A stretch of 64,000 bases of DNA from Massilia sp. Root335 (GTDB lineage: Bacteria; Pseudomonadota; Gammaproteobacteria; Burkholderiales; Burkholderiaceae_D), in the NCBI RefSeq assembly GCF_001425685.1, contig NZ_LMCY01000043.1, positions 15,243-79,242 on the forward strand, given 5' to 3'. The notes beneath the pieces were generated by a model. The model did no database searches. It worked only from the letters and a program-made list of their open reading frames with translations, and was not told where the DNA came from. Each line of letters starts with the position of its first letter. Position 1 is the stretch's first letter. The translations under genes and the position numbers were made by a program. Positions 37,706 through 46,700 of this stretch are shown in pieces.

Positions 37706-39937
37706 ATGAAATTTCATCGGAAGGGCATCATTGCCGTCGCTGCGCTGTCGTCGCTGCTGGTGTCGTTCAGCGCGCATGCCGACTGGGCCCAATCCACCGA
37801 TCCGCTCGTCGTTCAGCCCGCACCCGCCAACGGCGCGGTGCAGGCGCAGAATCCGCCGGGCTTCGCCTGGGCGCGCCATCCGACCGGCCCGGCCGCCTAT
37901 GACATCGAGATCACCCCGGTCGGCGGCTCGCCGGTGAAGGCGACGGTCGACCGCAACTGGTACCTGCCGACCAAGGCCCTGGCCCTGGGCAACTACACGT
38001 GGCGCGTGCGCCCGTCCGGTTCGAGCGACTGGTCGAGCCCGCGTTCCTTCGCGATCACGAGCAGGTCGACCACGTTCGAAGTGCCCGACAACGCCACCCT
38101 GCGTTCGCGCATCCTGGCCAAGGCACGTCCCCGTTCGCTGGGTCCGACCTTCACCGCCTACTCGACCTGGAGCACGTCCAGGAAGAACGAGCTGGACCCG
38201 TACGTCAGCCGCCTGATCAACGAAGTCAAGCTGCAGATGACGGCGCTGCCCGACCTGTCGGACGCGCGCTGGCCGGTCGCGATCTCGGCGCCGCTGACGG
38301 CGACGATGGCATCGCAGCAGACCGACGTGCGCAACCGCATCAACGAATCGACGCGCCAGCTGGAAGCGGCCGCGCTGCTGTGGCGCCTCAAGAAGGATCC
38401 GGTCTACCTGAACGAAGCGCTCAAGCGCGGCGACCAGCTGGCGTCGCTGAATCCGACCGGCCCCACCAGCTACGCCAACCAGGACCAGGCCACGCGCCAG
38501 ATCGCGCTGGAACTGCTCAAGGGCGCCGACCTGCTGGCGGGCGACCTGGACGCGACCCGCAAGGCCAGATGGCTTGCTGTCGCCAAGGCCCGCGTGACCG
38601 AGATGTTCAGCAATATCTCGGGCGATAACGGCCGCCTCGACCAGTACCCGTTCGACTCGCACGGCAACACGCTGATGATCTACATGGCGCTGATCTCGAC
38701 GCTGGCGCTGGGCGACATCCCCGAAGCGCAGACGTGGTTCGACTTCACGTTCCGTGCCTACGTCAACACCCCGTCGCCGTGGTCGGGTTCGGAAGGCGGC
38801 TATGCCAACGGCACCGCCTACGCCGAATACGCGGCCGGCTACATGACGGCCCTGTGGGACCCGATCGTCCAGGCGACCGGCGTGAACATGTACGCCAAGC
38901 CGTGGACGCTGGGCTTCCTCGACTTCGCGACCGAATTCACGCCGCCGGGCTCGAAGGTGCATGCCTTCGGCGACGGTTCCGAGACCAAGCCGGACCCGCG
39001 CGTGTTCCGCGCGTTTGCGAACCGCATGGTGTCGCCGCGCGCCGCGTGGTATGTGGCCAACCTGCCGGGCATCGAGGATTCGCTGTCGGTCGTGCAGGCG
39101 CCGTATCCGATGCCGGTGGCCGGCACCACGTTGAAGGTCCCGCCGTCGAACTCGGCCTACTACCCGAGCACCGGCTGGGTGGCGATGCACAGCGATATCG
39201 GCTCGACGAACCGCACCTCGTTCTTCTTCAAGTCCAGCCCGTACGGCTCGTTCAACCACAGCCACGGCGACCAGAACGGCCTGCTGTTGTCGGTGGCCGG
39301 CCAGCCGCTGCTGGTCAAGGCCGGCTGGTATGACTGGTACGGTTCGCCGTTGTGGACGGACTGGTATCACCAGACCAAGTCGCAGAACGCGATCACGTTC
39401 GACGGCGGCAAGGGCCAGGTGGTCACCGGCTACCGCGAGCAGCTGCAGCACAACGGCCGCATCACCGGCTTCTCGGCCCAGTCGACCTACGACTATGCCG
39501 AAGGCGACGCGACCCCGGCCTACGGCGGCCAGTTGACGATGGCGAAGCGCCAGATCTGGTACCTGCACGGCCAGAACGCCATGGTGGTGCGCGACAAGCT
39601 GCAGGCCGTGGTGGCGCACACCTACGAGTGGAACATCCACGCGCCGGTGGCGATGACGGTCGAGAGCCCGTCGAGCGTCAAGATCGCGATCAACGGCCAG
39701 TCGGTGTGCCTGCGCGACCTGAACGGCAACGCCCCGTTCGCCAAGTGGACCGGTCCGGCGCCCAAGGCCGGCGTGACCGAAGACCACGGCGCGTTCTACC
39801 TGAAGAACGACAGCAAGTCGGCGGCCGAGTTCCTCGTGCTGCTGGACGTCGGCTGCAAGCGTCCGGCCACCAAGGTGACGACGTCGGGCACGACGCGCAC
39901 CCTGACCGTCGGCACGCAGACGGTGAACCTGAACTAA
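37706..39937 (+). CDS. secreted heparinase II/III-like polysaccharide lyase (DUF4962-type)
   Basis: 743-residue exported protein. A signal peptide (about 1-25, cleaved after SAHA) is followed by a fibronectin-like N-terminal part (about 30-115), an all-helical toroid (about 125-440) with the NGTAYAEYAAGYM segment likely to hold the catalytic Tyr, and a beta-sandwich C-terminal heparinase II/III domain with SFNHSHGDQNGLLLSVAG, whose His/Asp residues may bind metal. This layout matches DUF4962/heparinase II-type lyases that cleave uronate polymers. In the exopolysaccharide cluster it probably trims, releases or recycles the polymer in the periplasm or outside. The ATG at 37706 follows CGGAGCA. 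Activity and substrate are inferred. Confidence 0.82.
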   Translation: MKFHRKGIIAVAALSSLLVSFSAHADWAQSTDPLVVQPAPANGAVQAQNPPGFAWARHPTGPAAYDIEITPVGGSPVKATVDRNWYLPTKALALGNYTWRVRPSGSSDWSSPRSFAITSRSTTFEVPDNATLRSRILAKARPRSLGPTFTAYSTWSTSRKNELDPYVSRLINEVKLQMTALPDLSDARWPVAISAPLTATMASQQTDVRNRINESTRQLEAAALLWRLKKDPVYLNEALKRGDQLASLNPTGPTSYANQDQATRQIALELLKGADLLAGDLDATRKARWLAVAKARVTEMFSNISGDNGRLDQYPFDSHGNTLMIYMALISTLALGDIPEAQTWFDFTFRAYVNTPSPWSGSEGGYANGTAYAEYAAGYMTALWDPIVQATGVNMYAKPWTLGFLDFATEFTPPGSKVHAFGDGSETKPDPRVFRAFANRMVSPRAAWYVANLPGIEDSLSVVQAPYPMPVAGTTLKVPPSNSAYYPSTGWVAMHSDIGSTNRTSFFFKSSPYGSFNHSHGDQNGLLLSVAGQPLLVKAGWYDWYGSPLWTDWYHQTKSQNAITFDGGKGQVVTGYREQLQHNGRITGFSAQSTYDYAEGDATPAYGGQLTMAKRQIWYLHGQNAMVVRDKLQAVVAHTYEWNIHAPVAMTVESPSSVKIAINGQSVCLRDLNGNAPFAKWTGPAPKAGVTEDHGAFYLKNDSKSAAEFLVLLDVGCKRPATKVTTSGTTRTLTVGTQTVNLN

Positions 39938-40001
39938 ACGCCGGCGTATCGTCCCCGGCAATCGCCAGGCGCCGTGCTACACTCGGCGCGCTGGCGCGAC
40001 G

Positions 40002-40038
40002 TCCTCCCCGGGCCCTGCGCCCGCGGAGGATTTTTTTT
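40002..40038 (+). terminator. strong intrinsic terminator directly before the GT14 gene
   Basis: TCCTCC-C-CGGGC, loop CCTGC, then GCCCG-C-GGAGGA gives 11 base pairs around a single C/C mismatch, followed by eight T. It ends only 12 bases before the ATG at 40051, so the downstream gene has almost no room for its own promoter. Confidence 0.85.
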
Positions 40039-40050
40039 CGCTGCGCGACG

Positions 40051-40908
40051 ATGACGACACAGGTGTTCCTGATCCAAGCCCACAAGGACCTGGGCCAGCT
40101 CAATGCGCTGGTGGAGCAGTTGCGCGACGACGACTTTCGCGTGTACGTGAACCTCGACCGCAAATGCGCGCTCGATCCGGCCGGCGTCCATCCGTTCGCG
40201 CGCCAGGTCAGGAACCGCATCGACGTCCATTGGGGCACGTTCAGCCAGGTGCAGGCCGTGCTCAATTCGCTGGAACAGATCGTGGCCGAGGTGCCCGTGT
40301 TCGACAAGGCGGTCTTTTTGAGCGCCCAGGATTTCCCGCTGCTCTCGAACGCCCGTCTCAAGGACGCGCTGGCGCAGCACGCCGGCCACGAACTGCTCGA
40401 CACGGTCGCCATCGGCCTTGAGCCCGGCCAGTGGGCGGCCGATTACCGCTACCGGTATTTCCATCGCGGCGACGAAACGCCGCTGGCGCGCCTCGCCTGC
40501 CGCATCGCCAACCGCGCGCTGCGCGTGACGGGCACCGCCCGCCGCCTGCCCGGCGGGATGCGGCCGTACGGCGGCTCGTCGTGGTGGGCGCTGTCGCAGG
40601 CGTGCGTGCAAGACATCCTCGCGCGCGTCGCGCGCGACCCGGGCCTCGTGCGCTTCTTCCGCAACTGCGCGTGTCCGGACGAGATGTTCTTCCAGACCCT
40701 CGTGATGAATTCGCCGTTCGCGAGCCGCGTGCTGGGCCAGAACTTCCGCTACGTCCAGTGGCCCGAGCAGGGTGCGCGCAACCCCAAGATCCTGGACGAG
40801 GGCGACTTCGAGCGCATCGCCGCGTCGCGCGCGCATTTCTGCCGCAAGATCGACAGCCATGCCAGCGCGGGCCTGATGCCCCGCCTGCTGGCGCTGCGCA
40901 CGGCCTGA
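40051..40908 (+). CDS. GT14-type glycosyltransferase (beta-1,6-N-acetylglucosaminyltransferase-like)
   Basis: 285-residue protein resembling family 14 (core-2/I-branching enzyme-like) transferases: QVFLIQAHKDLGQL at the N terminus, VYVNLDRKC, FLSAQDFPL in place of the usual SG.DfPl motif, YGGSSWWALS, and the acidic CPDEMFFQTLVMNSPF segment with the probable catalytic Glu. It lacks membrane segments and would add a branch or chain sugar, possibly N-acetylhexosamine, in the cytoplasm. The ATG at 40051 lies 12 bases after the T-run of a strong terminator and has no clear ribosome site; the GGAGGA in the hairpin arm is about 20 bases away. No obvious later start fits. Confidence 0.82.
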   Translation: MTTQVFLIQAHKDLGQLNALVEQLRDDDFRVYVNLDRKCALDPAGVHPFARQVRNRIDVHWGTFSQVQAVLNSLEQIVAEVPVFDKAVFLSAQDFPLLSNARLKDALAQHAGHELLDTVAIGLEPGQWAADYRYRYFHRGDETPLARLACRIANRALRVTGTARRLPGGMRPYGGSSWWALSQACVQDILARVARDPGLVRFFRNCACPDEMFFQTLVMNSPFASRVLGQNFRYVQWPEQGARNPKILDEGDFERIAASRAHFCRKIDSHASAGLMPRLLALRTA

Positions 40909-40946
40909 TTTAAGTTTCACGCAACTGTGCACGCTGCCGGGTAAGT

Positions 40947-40952
40947 TAGAAT
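40947..40952 (+). promoter_or_regulatory. possible -10 before the second glycosyltransferase operon
   Basis: TAGAAT lies 36 bases upstream of the GT4 start at 40988. The -35 region is poor, so this is a weak call. Confidence 0.3.
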
Positions 40953-40987
40953 CGGCTTCCATTCGTTGTTCATACGACAAGGAATCC

Positions 40988-42214
40988 ATGCCCAGACGCT
41001 CCTCGTCCCGTTCCATCCTGTTCGTCGTGCGCGATCCGCTGCCGCCGGTCCGGGCCGACGTGCGGACCCTGTTCGGCACCGAGATGCCGCGCTACGGCGT
41101 GGCCACCGAGCTGGTGGGGCAGGGTGGCAGCGGCGACACGGCGCCGTGGCCGGCCGGCGGCATGCACGTCGTCGGTTCGCTGCGCAGCCGTTTCGCCAGC
41201 GTGTGCGCGCCCCTGTGGGACCTGCTGGGCCTCGTGCGCGCGCTGCGCCACGGCCGGCCGGACTGCATCCAGGTGCGCGACAAGATCGCCAGCGGGGTGC
41301 TCGGCCGCGTGGCCGCCGCGCTGCTGCGCGTGCCGTTCATCTACTGGATGTCGTTCCCCATCGTCGAAGGCTTCGAGGTCCGGCGCGACGACATCGCCCG
41401 GCACGGCCGCGGCGTGAAGTGGCTGGGGCATGCGCTGCGCGCGTGGGCGTCGCGCGTGGCCATCTACCGCGTCGTGCTGCCCGGCGCGCGCCACATGTTC
41501 GTGCAGAGCGACGCCATGGCCGACTGGCTGGCCGCGAAAGGTTTCGACCGGGCCCGCATGACGGCCGTGCCGATGGGCGTCGACGCCCACCTGTTCGACC
41601 GCGCCAACGTGGAGCCGGTCATTGACGCCCGCCTGGACGGGCGCCGTGTCGTCCTCTACCTCGGCCGCATCGCGCGCTCGCGCCGGTCCGACTTCCTGCT
41701 CGACGTGGCCGAACAGCTGCGCGCGCGCAATCCCGACGTGCTGCTCGTGATCGCCGGCGACGCTCCGTCCGACGACGAGATGGCGTGGATGCGCCGCGAG
41801 ATCGCGGCGCGCGGCCTGGACGGCCACGTGCTGCTGACGGGCTGGCTGCCCCAGCGCACGGCGCTCGGCTATGCAGTGCGGGCCGAGGTGGGCTTGTCGC
41901 CGATCCCGCGCGGCACCCTGTTCGACGTGTCGTCGCCGACCAAGCTCGTGGAATACCTGGCGCTCGGCATCCCCAGCGTCGCCAACGATATCCCCGACCA
42001 GAAACTGGTCATCGACGAGAGCGGGGCCGGCCTGTGCGTACCGATGGAGGCGGGGACGTTCGCCGACGCCGTGCTGGAATTGTTAAATGACGGCGCCCTT
42101 GCTGCCGAGTTCGCGTTACGTGGGCCACCGTACGTAACGAGCCACCGCACGTATGATATTCTGGGTAACAATGTTGCAAAAATTTATAGGAAAATCCTGA
42201 CGGAGCGGCCGTAA
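40988..42214 (+). CDS. GT4-type glycosyltransferase
   Basis: GT-B fold transferase of 408 residues. The N-terminal region reads SILFVVRDPLPPVRADVRTL with no clear glycine-rich loop. The C-terminal domain has VVLYLGRIARSRRSDFLLDV, LLVIAGDAPSDDE, LLTGWLPQ and a donor-site segment IPRGTLFDVSSPTKLVEYLALGIP with the first Glu of the EX7E motif displaced. It probably transfers a hexose to the growing lipid-linked oligosaccharide. The ATG at 40988 follows ACAAGGAA. The CapK-like gene starts two bases after its stop. Confidence 0.87.
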   Translation: MPRRSSSRSILFVVRDPLPPVRADVRTLFGTEMPRYGVATELVGQGGSGDTAPWPAGGMHVVGSLRSRFASVCAPLWDLLGLVRALRHGRPDCIQVRDKIASGVLGRVAAALLRVPFIYWMSFPIVEGFEVRRDDIARHGRGVKWLGHALRAWASRVAIYRVVLPGARHMFVQSDAMADWLAAKGFDRARMTAVPMGVDAHLFDRANVEPVIDARLDGRRVVLYLGRIARSRRSDFLLDVAEQLRARNPDVLLVIAGDAPSDDEMAWMRREIAARGLDGHVLLTGWLPQRTALGYAVRAEVGLSPIPRGTLFDVSSPTKLVEYLALGIPSVANDIPDQKLVIDESGAGLCVPMEAGTFADAVLELLNDGALAAEFALRGPPYVTSHRTYDILGNNVAKIYRKILTERP

Positions 42215-42216
42215 GC

Positions 42217-43503
42217 ATGTCGACGTGGACTTACTCGCTGAAGTGCTCGCTGCGTTCGCTCGTGCGCGACATCGTCCGCAACGTCTGGGGCCGGCGCTTC
42301 GTGTATCCCGGTCTCGTCGCCAACGAGCGCTCGCGCGAGGCGCTGGCCGCCTACGTCGCGCGGCGCGCGCGCCGGGTCGGCGTGCCGCTCGACGGCGACG
42401 GCACGGCCCTGGCCCGGCTGGCGCCCGGCAGCCCCATGCTGACGAAGGCCGAGGTCCGCCAGCATCCGGAACGCCTGGTGCGGCCGCGCGGCCCCGGTTC
42501 CTGGATCCGCACGACGATCAAGACGAGCGGCACGTCCGGCTCGCCGCTGACCATCGTCCAGTCGCTCGGCAACCTCGTGCGCGAGGAAGGCTTCGTCTAC
42601 CGCCAGCTGCAATGGATCGGCTGGCGCCACGGCCAGCGCCGCGCGTGGATCCGCGGCGACATCGTCTGCCCCGACCACCCCCGCGACGGCCGCTACTGGT
42701 GCCGCGACTGGGTCGGCAACATGCTCATGATGTCGTCGTACCATTTGTCGAACGATACGATCGGCCGCTACGTCGACGCGCTGGAGCGTTTCGACCCCGT
42801 CGTGATCCACGCCTACCCGTCGTCGATCGCGGCGCTGGCCGCCTGGCTGAACGCGGCCGGCCGCACCTATCGCGGACGCGCGCTGCGCGGCGTGATGACG
42901 TCGTCCGAGACGCTGGAGCCGGGCGTGCGCGCGGCCGTGGAGCAGGCGTTCGGCGTGCGCGTGTTCGACTGGTATGGCCAGGCCGAGCGCGTGGCCGCCA
43001 TCGGCACGTGCGAGGAAGGCCGCTACCACGTGCTCACCGACTACAGCGGGGTCGCGCTGCTGGAGGCGGAGGACGGTGCCTGCGAACTGGTCGGCACGTC
43101 GCTGAACAACGCCGCGATGCCGCTCGTGCGCTACCGCACGGGCGACACCGTGATCCCGGACGGCGCAGCGTGCGCCTGCGGCCGCGTCTTCCCGACGATC
43201 AAGGCCGTGATCGGGCGCCAGGAAAAGATCGTCACCTTGCCGGACGGCCGCATCGTCGCGCGCCTGGACCGCATCTTCCAGGGGCACGACCGGCATCTCG
43301 TCGAAGGGCAGGTGCTGTACCGCGGGGCCGGTGAATTCGTGCTGCGCGTCGTCACGGCCGACGGCTTCGGCGATGCGGACGAACGGGCGCTGGTCGACAA
43401 ATTCCTGCTGCGCGTGCCCGGCGTGAACGTCCGGGTGGAGCGGGTGACGGCGATTCCGCGCGGGCCGAACGGCAAGTTCGAATTCATCGCGATCGAGAGT
43501 TGA
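42217..43503 (+). CDS. CapK-like adenylate-forming enzyme (phenylacetate-CoA ligase family)
   Basis: 428-residue member of the AMP-forming PaaK/CapK family. The AMP-binding loop is TSGTSGSPL (about 106-114), followed by HAYPSSIAAL, the adenine-binding FDWYGQAERVAA, RYRTGDTV, and a C-terminal domain ending in PRGPNGKFEFI with the conserved lysine region. A CACGRVFP segment may bind metal. Homologues occur in capsule and exopolysaccharide clusters, where they are thought to activate a carboxylic acid for attachment to a sugar. The acid and acceptor here are unknown. It lies between two GT4 genes, two bases after the first. Confidence 0.88.
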   Translation: MSTWTYSLKCSLRSLVRDIVRNVWGRRFVYPGLVANERSREALAAYVARRARRVGVPLDGDGTALARLAPGSPMLTKAEVRQHPERLVRPRGPGSWIRTTIKTSGTSGSPLTIVQSLGNLVREEGFVYRQLQWIGWRHGQRRAWIRGDIVCPDHPRDGRYWCRDWVGNMLMMSSYHLSNDTIGRYVDALERFDPVVIHAYPSSIAALAAWLNAAGRTYRGRALRGVMTSSETLEPGVRAAVEQAFGVRVFDWYGQAERVAAIGTCEEGRYHVLTDYSGVALLEAEDGACELVGTSLNNAAMPLVRYRTGDTVIPDGAACACGRVFPTIKAVIGRQEKIVTLPDGRIVARLDRIFQGHDRHLVEGQVLYRGAGEFVLRVVTADGFGDADERALVDKFLLRVPGVNVRVERVTAIPRGPNGKFEFIAIES

Positions 43504-43618
43504 AGCGTGCGCACGGCGGGAAAATCATGATGTATTATCGAAATATTGTCCATTTAGTAAGGGCCTCTACCTTGTCACAAGCAGCGCAGCGGGGGACGAC
43601 GACCTTGGGGGCGGGCGC

Positions 43619-44704
43619 GTGAAAGCGCCGGCGCCACGGGTCCTGATGGTCGGCACGGCGCTCGACGGCAGGGGCGGGGTGGCGGCGGTGGTCTCCGTGT
43701 TGCGCCGGCATGGACTGTTCGAGCGCGAACGCGTGCGCTATGTGGCGACCCACCGCGACGGCACGCCGCTCGTGAAGGCGCGCGGCGCGTTGTCCGGTTT
43801 CTGGCAGACGCTCGTCGCCTGCATGGGCGGGCATCCGGCCGTCGTCCACGTGCACGCGGCCTCGCATGCGAGCTTCCTGCGCAAGTCGCTCGTGCTGCTG
43901 ATCGCGCGCCAAGCTGGCTGCAAGACCATTTTCCATTTGCACGGCGGGGGTTTTCGCACCTTTGCCACGGAGGAATCGGGCACCTTGCTGCGGCGCTGGA
44001 TCCGCCACACGCTGGAAGCCAGCTCGCTCGTGATCACGCTGTCGGAAGGCTGGTCGCAGTTCGTGCACGCCTTTGCGCCGCGCGCGCGCGTGGCCGTCGT
44101 GCCGAATGCCGTGCCGCTGCCGGACCTGCCGGCGCAGGACCAGTCGATGCCCGGCCGCATCCTGTTCCTCGGCCGGCTGGAAGCGGCCAAGGGCGTGTTC
44201 GAATTGCTGGAGGCCGGCGCGCGCATCGTGCGCGAGACGACCGGGCCGAGTCCGCTGCGCCTCGTGTTCGGCGGCGAGGGCGATACGCAAGGCCTGCGCC
44301 GGCGCGCGGCCGAGCTGGGCATCGCGGAACGGATCGAGCTGCCCGGCTGGGTCGGCCCGGCCGAACGCGACGCCGAACTGCGCAAGGCCACCGTGTTCTG
44401 CCTGCCGTCGCACGCGGAAGGGCTGCCGATGTCCATGCTCGAGGCGATGGCGGCGCGCAAGGCCGTCGTGGCGACGGCCGTGGGCGGGATTCCGGAAACA
44501 CTGCGCGACGGCGACAATGGCCTCCTGGTCCCGCCGCGCGACGAACAGGCGCTCGCCAGGGCGCTTGCACGACTCCTGGGCGATTGCGCCCTGCGCGACC
44601 GGCTGGCGGCACGAGCGCGCGCAACCATCGAACAACAATACTCAACCGAGGTGGTGTGCGGGAAATTGTCCGCGATCTACCGTGAACTGGCGGGGGCGAG
44701 ATGA
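43619..44704 (+). CDS. GT4-type glycosyltransferase
   Basis: GT-B transferase of 361 residues with a well-preserved family 4 pattern: VLMVGTALDGRGGVAAVV as the N-terminal glycine-rich loop, IFHLHGGGFR, VVPNAVPLPD, RILFLGRLEAAKGVFELLEA, and the EX7E motif in PSHAEGLPMSMLEAMAARK. It probably adds one sugar of the repeat unit. The GTG at 43619 has a GGGGGCGGG run upstream; a later ATG at codon 10 would cut the first strand. A 115-base gap precedes it with an AT-rich stretch that may hold a promoter. The stop overlaps the next gene. Confidence 0.88.
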   Translation: MKAPAPRVLMVGTALDGRGGVAAVVSVLRRHGLFERERVRYVATHRDGTPLVKARGALSGFWQTLVACMGGHPAVVHVHAASHASFLRKSLVLLIARQAGCKTIFHLHGGGFRTFATEESGTLLRRWIRHTLEASSLVITLSEGWSQFVHAFAPRARVAVVPNAVPLPDLPAQDQSMPGRILFLGRLEAAKGVFELLEAGARIVRETTGPSPLRLVFGGEGDTQGLRRRAAELGIAERIELPGWVGPAERDAELRKATVFCLPSHAEGLPMSMLEAMAARKAVVATAVGGIPETLRDGDNGLLVPPRDEQALARALARLLGDCALRDRLAARARATIEQQYSTEVVCGKLSAIYRELAGAR

Positions 44705-46662
44705 TGAGCGAAGCGACAGGGATGGTCTGGCTGGTCAATCGTTTGCGTTGCATGTCCGTGGCCGAGGTCGGCTACCGGATCCGCCAGGCGGCCGTCACGC
44801 GCGTGGCGAAACGCCTGCGCGCCCGCGCCGCGCCGCCGCTGCCGCGCGCCCGCACCTTCAACCGCCACGGAGCGCTCGCCGTGCCGCCGGCGGAACGCGA
44901 CGCGCTGCTGGCCGACGCCGACAGCATCTGCGCCGGCCACGTCGTCCTGTTCGCCAACCGGCGCTTCGACGTCGGCATGCCGCCCGTGTGGAACCGCGAT
45001 CCGGACAGCGGCGTCGTCGGCCCGAGCATCTACGCGGGCGACATCGCGATCACGAACCGCGAACAGGTCGGCGACATCAAGCATGTGTGGGAACTGAACC
45101 GCCACCTGCACCTCGTGCGCCTCGCGCAGGCCTGGACCGTGACGAACGACGTCGCCTGGCTGCATGCGCTGCACACCCAGCTGCGCAGCTGGCTCGACCA
45201 GTGTCCGCCGCTGGTCGGCCCCAACTGGGCGAGCTCGCTGGAACTGGGCATCCGCCTCATCAACTGGGGCCTCGTGTGGCAACTGATCGGCGGGGAGGGC
45301 AGCGGCCTGTTCGCGGGCGAGGAAGGGCAGCGCCTGCGCGCCGACTGGCTCGATGCGATCCACGCCCACTGCAGCGCGATCGCGCGCCACCTGTCGCGCC
45401 ATTCGTCGGCCAATAACCATTTGATCGGCGAACTGGCCGGGCTGTATGTGGGCGCGTCGATCTGGCCGTGCTGGAAAGCGTCGGGCGCGTGGCTGGAACA
45501 GGCCAGGGGCGAGCTGGAACACGAGGCGCAAGCCCAGTTCTCGCGCGACGGCGTCAACCGCGAGCAGGCGTTTGCCTACCACGTGTTTTCCAGCGAATTC
45601 CTGTTCGTCGCCGGACTCGTGGGCCAGGCCTGCGACCACCCGTTCTCGCGCGCCTACTGGGCGAGCCTGCAGCGCGCGCTGCGCTTTCTCCGCTCCGTGC
45701 GCGACGTGGGCGGCAACGTGCCGATGGTGGGCGACGCCGACGACGGCATCGTGTTCCGCCTGGATGCTCCCGGCGCCGACCGCGCCGGCCAGTTGCTGGC
45801 ACTGGGCGACGCCGTGCTGCGCCGCATGGAACCGGCGCACCCCGGCGTGCGCTGGCTGCTGCATGCGCTGCCCGGCAAGCGGCCGGAAGCCGATCCGCAC
45901 GAGTCGGACACGGGCTGGGCCTTCCCGGACGGCGGCTATCTGCTGTTCGGTTCGCATTTCGGCGAGCCCGACGAGATCAAGGGCATGGTCGACTGCGGTC
46001 CGCTGGGCTATCTCGGCATCGCCGCGCACGGCCACGCGGATGCGCTCGCGCTGACGCTGTCCATCGGCGGCGAGGCGTGCCTCGTCGATCCGGGCACGTA
46101 TTCGTACTGGCAGGAACACAAGTGGCGCGACTACTTCCGCGGCACCTCGGCGCACAACACGGTGCGCATCGACGGGCTCGACCAGTCGGTGTCGGGCGGG
46201 CGCTTCATGTGGCTGAAAAAGGCGCGGGCAGCCATCGAACGCATGCCGCAGTCGCCGCACGAATTCGACTTCCGCGGCTCACACGACGGCTACGAACGCC
46301 TGGCCGATCCCGTGCGGCATATGCGCGGCGTGCGTTACGATGCTGCCAGTGCGACGCTCACCGTGCGCGACGAGATCGCTGCGAAGAAACATCACCAGGT
46401 CGAACTGTTCTGGCATTTCGCGCCCGGCCTGGACGTCCGGCTGAACAGTGCCGGCCTGCACGTGCGCGGCAAGCGCTTCGCGTTGCAGATGCATGCGCAC
46501 GGCGCGGACCTCAAGCTGGAACTGGTGCGCGGCAACGAAAATCCGCCGCTCGGCTGGTATTCGCGCTGCTACGAACACAGGCAGCCGTGCGACGTTTTAA
46601 AGATCAGCACCGTATCGTCCGCCGTCCCGGTCGAGTGCAAGTTTACAATAACGTTTTTCTAA
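44701..46662 (+). CDS. heparinase II/III family protein
   Basis: 653-residue protein with the layout common in exopolysaccharide clusters: an N-terminal helical part starting with LRCMSVAEVGYRIRQA, an alpha toroid (about 90-400) with GPNWASSLELGIRLINW and SSANNHLIGELAGLY (candidate catalytic Asn/His), and a C-terminal beta-sandwich with GYLGIAAHGHADALALTLSIG and DPGTYSYW. No signal peptide is visible, so unlike the lyase at 37.7 kb it should stay inside the cell unless exported by another route. It may cleave or edit a polymer or act as an epimerase-like lyase; this is unproven. The ATG overlaps the previous stop by four bases. Confidence 0.87.
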   Translation: MMSEATGMVWLVNRLRCMSVAEVGYRIRQAAVTRVAKRLRARAAPPLPRARTFNRHGALAVPPAERDALLADADSICAGHVVLFANRRFDVGMPPVWNRDPDSGVVGPSIYAGDIAITNREQVGDIKHVWELNRHLHLVRLAQAWTVTNDVAWLHALHTQLRSWLDQCPPLVGPNWASSLELGIRLINWGLVWQLIGGEGSGLFAGEEGQRLRADWLDAIHAHCSAIARHLSRHSSANNHLIGELAGLYVGASIWPCWKASGAWLEQARGELEHEAQAQFSRDGVNREQAFAYHVFSSEFLFVAGLVGQACDHPFSRAYWASLQRALRFLRSVRDVGGNVPMVGDADDGIVFRLDAPGADRAGQLLALGDAVLRRMEPAHPGVRWLLHALPGKRPEADPHESDTGWAFPDGGYLLFGSHFGEPDEIKGMVDCGPLGYLGIAAHGHADALALTLSIGGEACLVDPGTYSYWQEHKWRDYFRGTSAHNTVRIDGLDQSVSGGRFMWLKKARAAIERMPQSPHEFDFRGSHDGYERLADPVRHMRGVRYDAASATLTVRDEIAAKKHHQVELFWHFAPGLDVRLNSAGLHVRGKRFALQMHAHGADLKLELVRGNENPPLGWYSRCYEHRQPCDVLKISTVSSAVPVECKFTITFF

Positions 46663-46700
46663 CACCGTTTTTCCATAACTAAACCTAGGGATTGTTTCAA

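Noticed and set aside
37628-39961. Long minus-strand frame opposite the lyase gene
   Set aside because: Low-complexity Arg/His/Val-rich translation, no ribosome site or family motif; shadow of the lyase reading frame.
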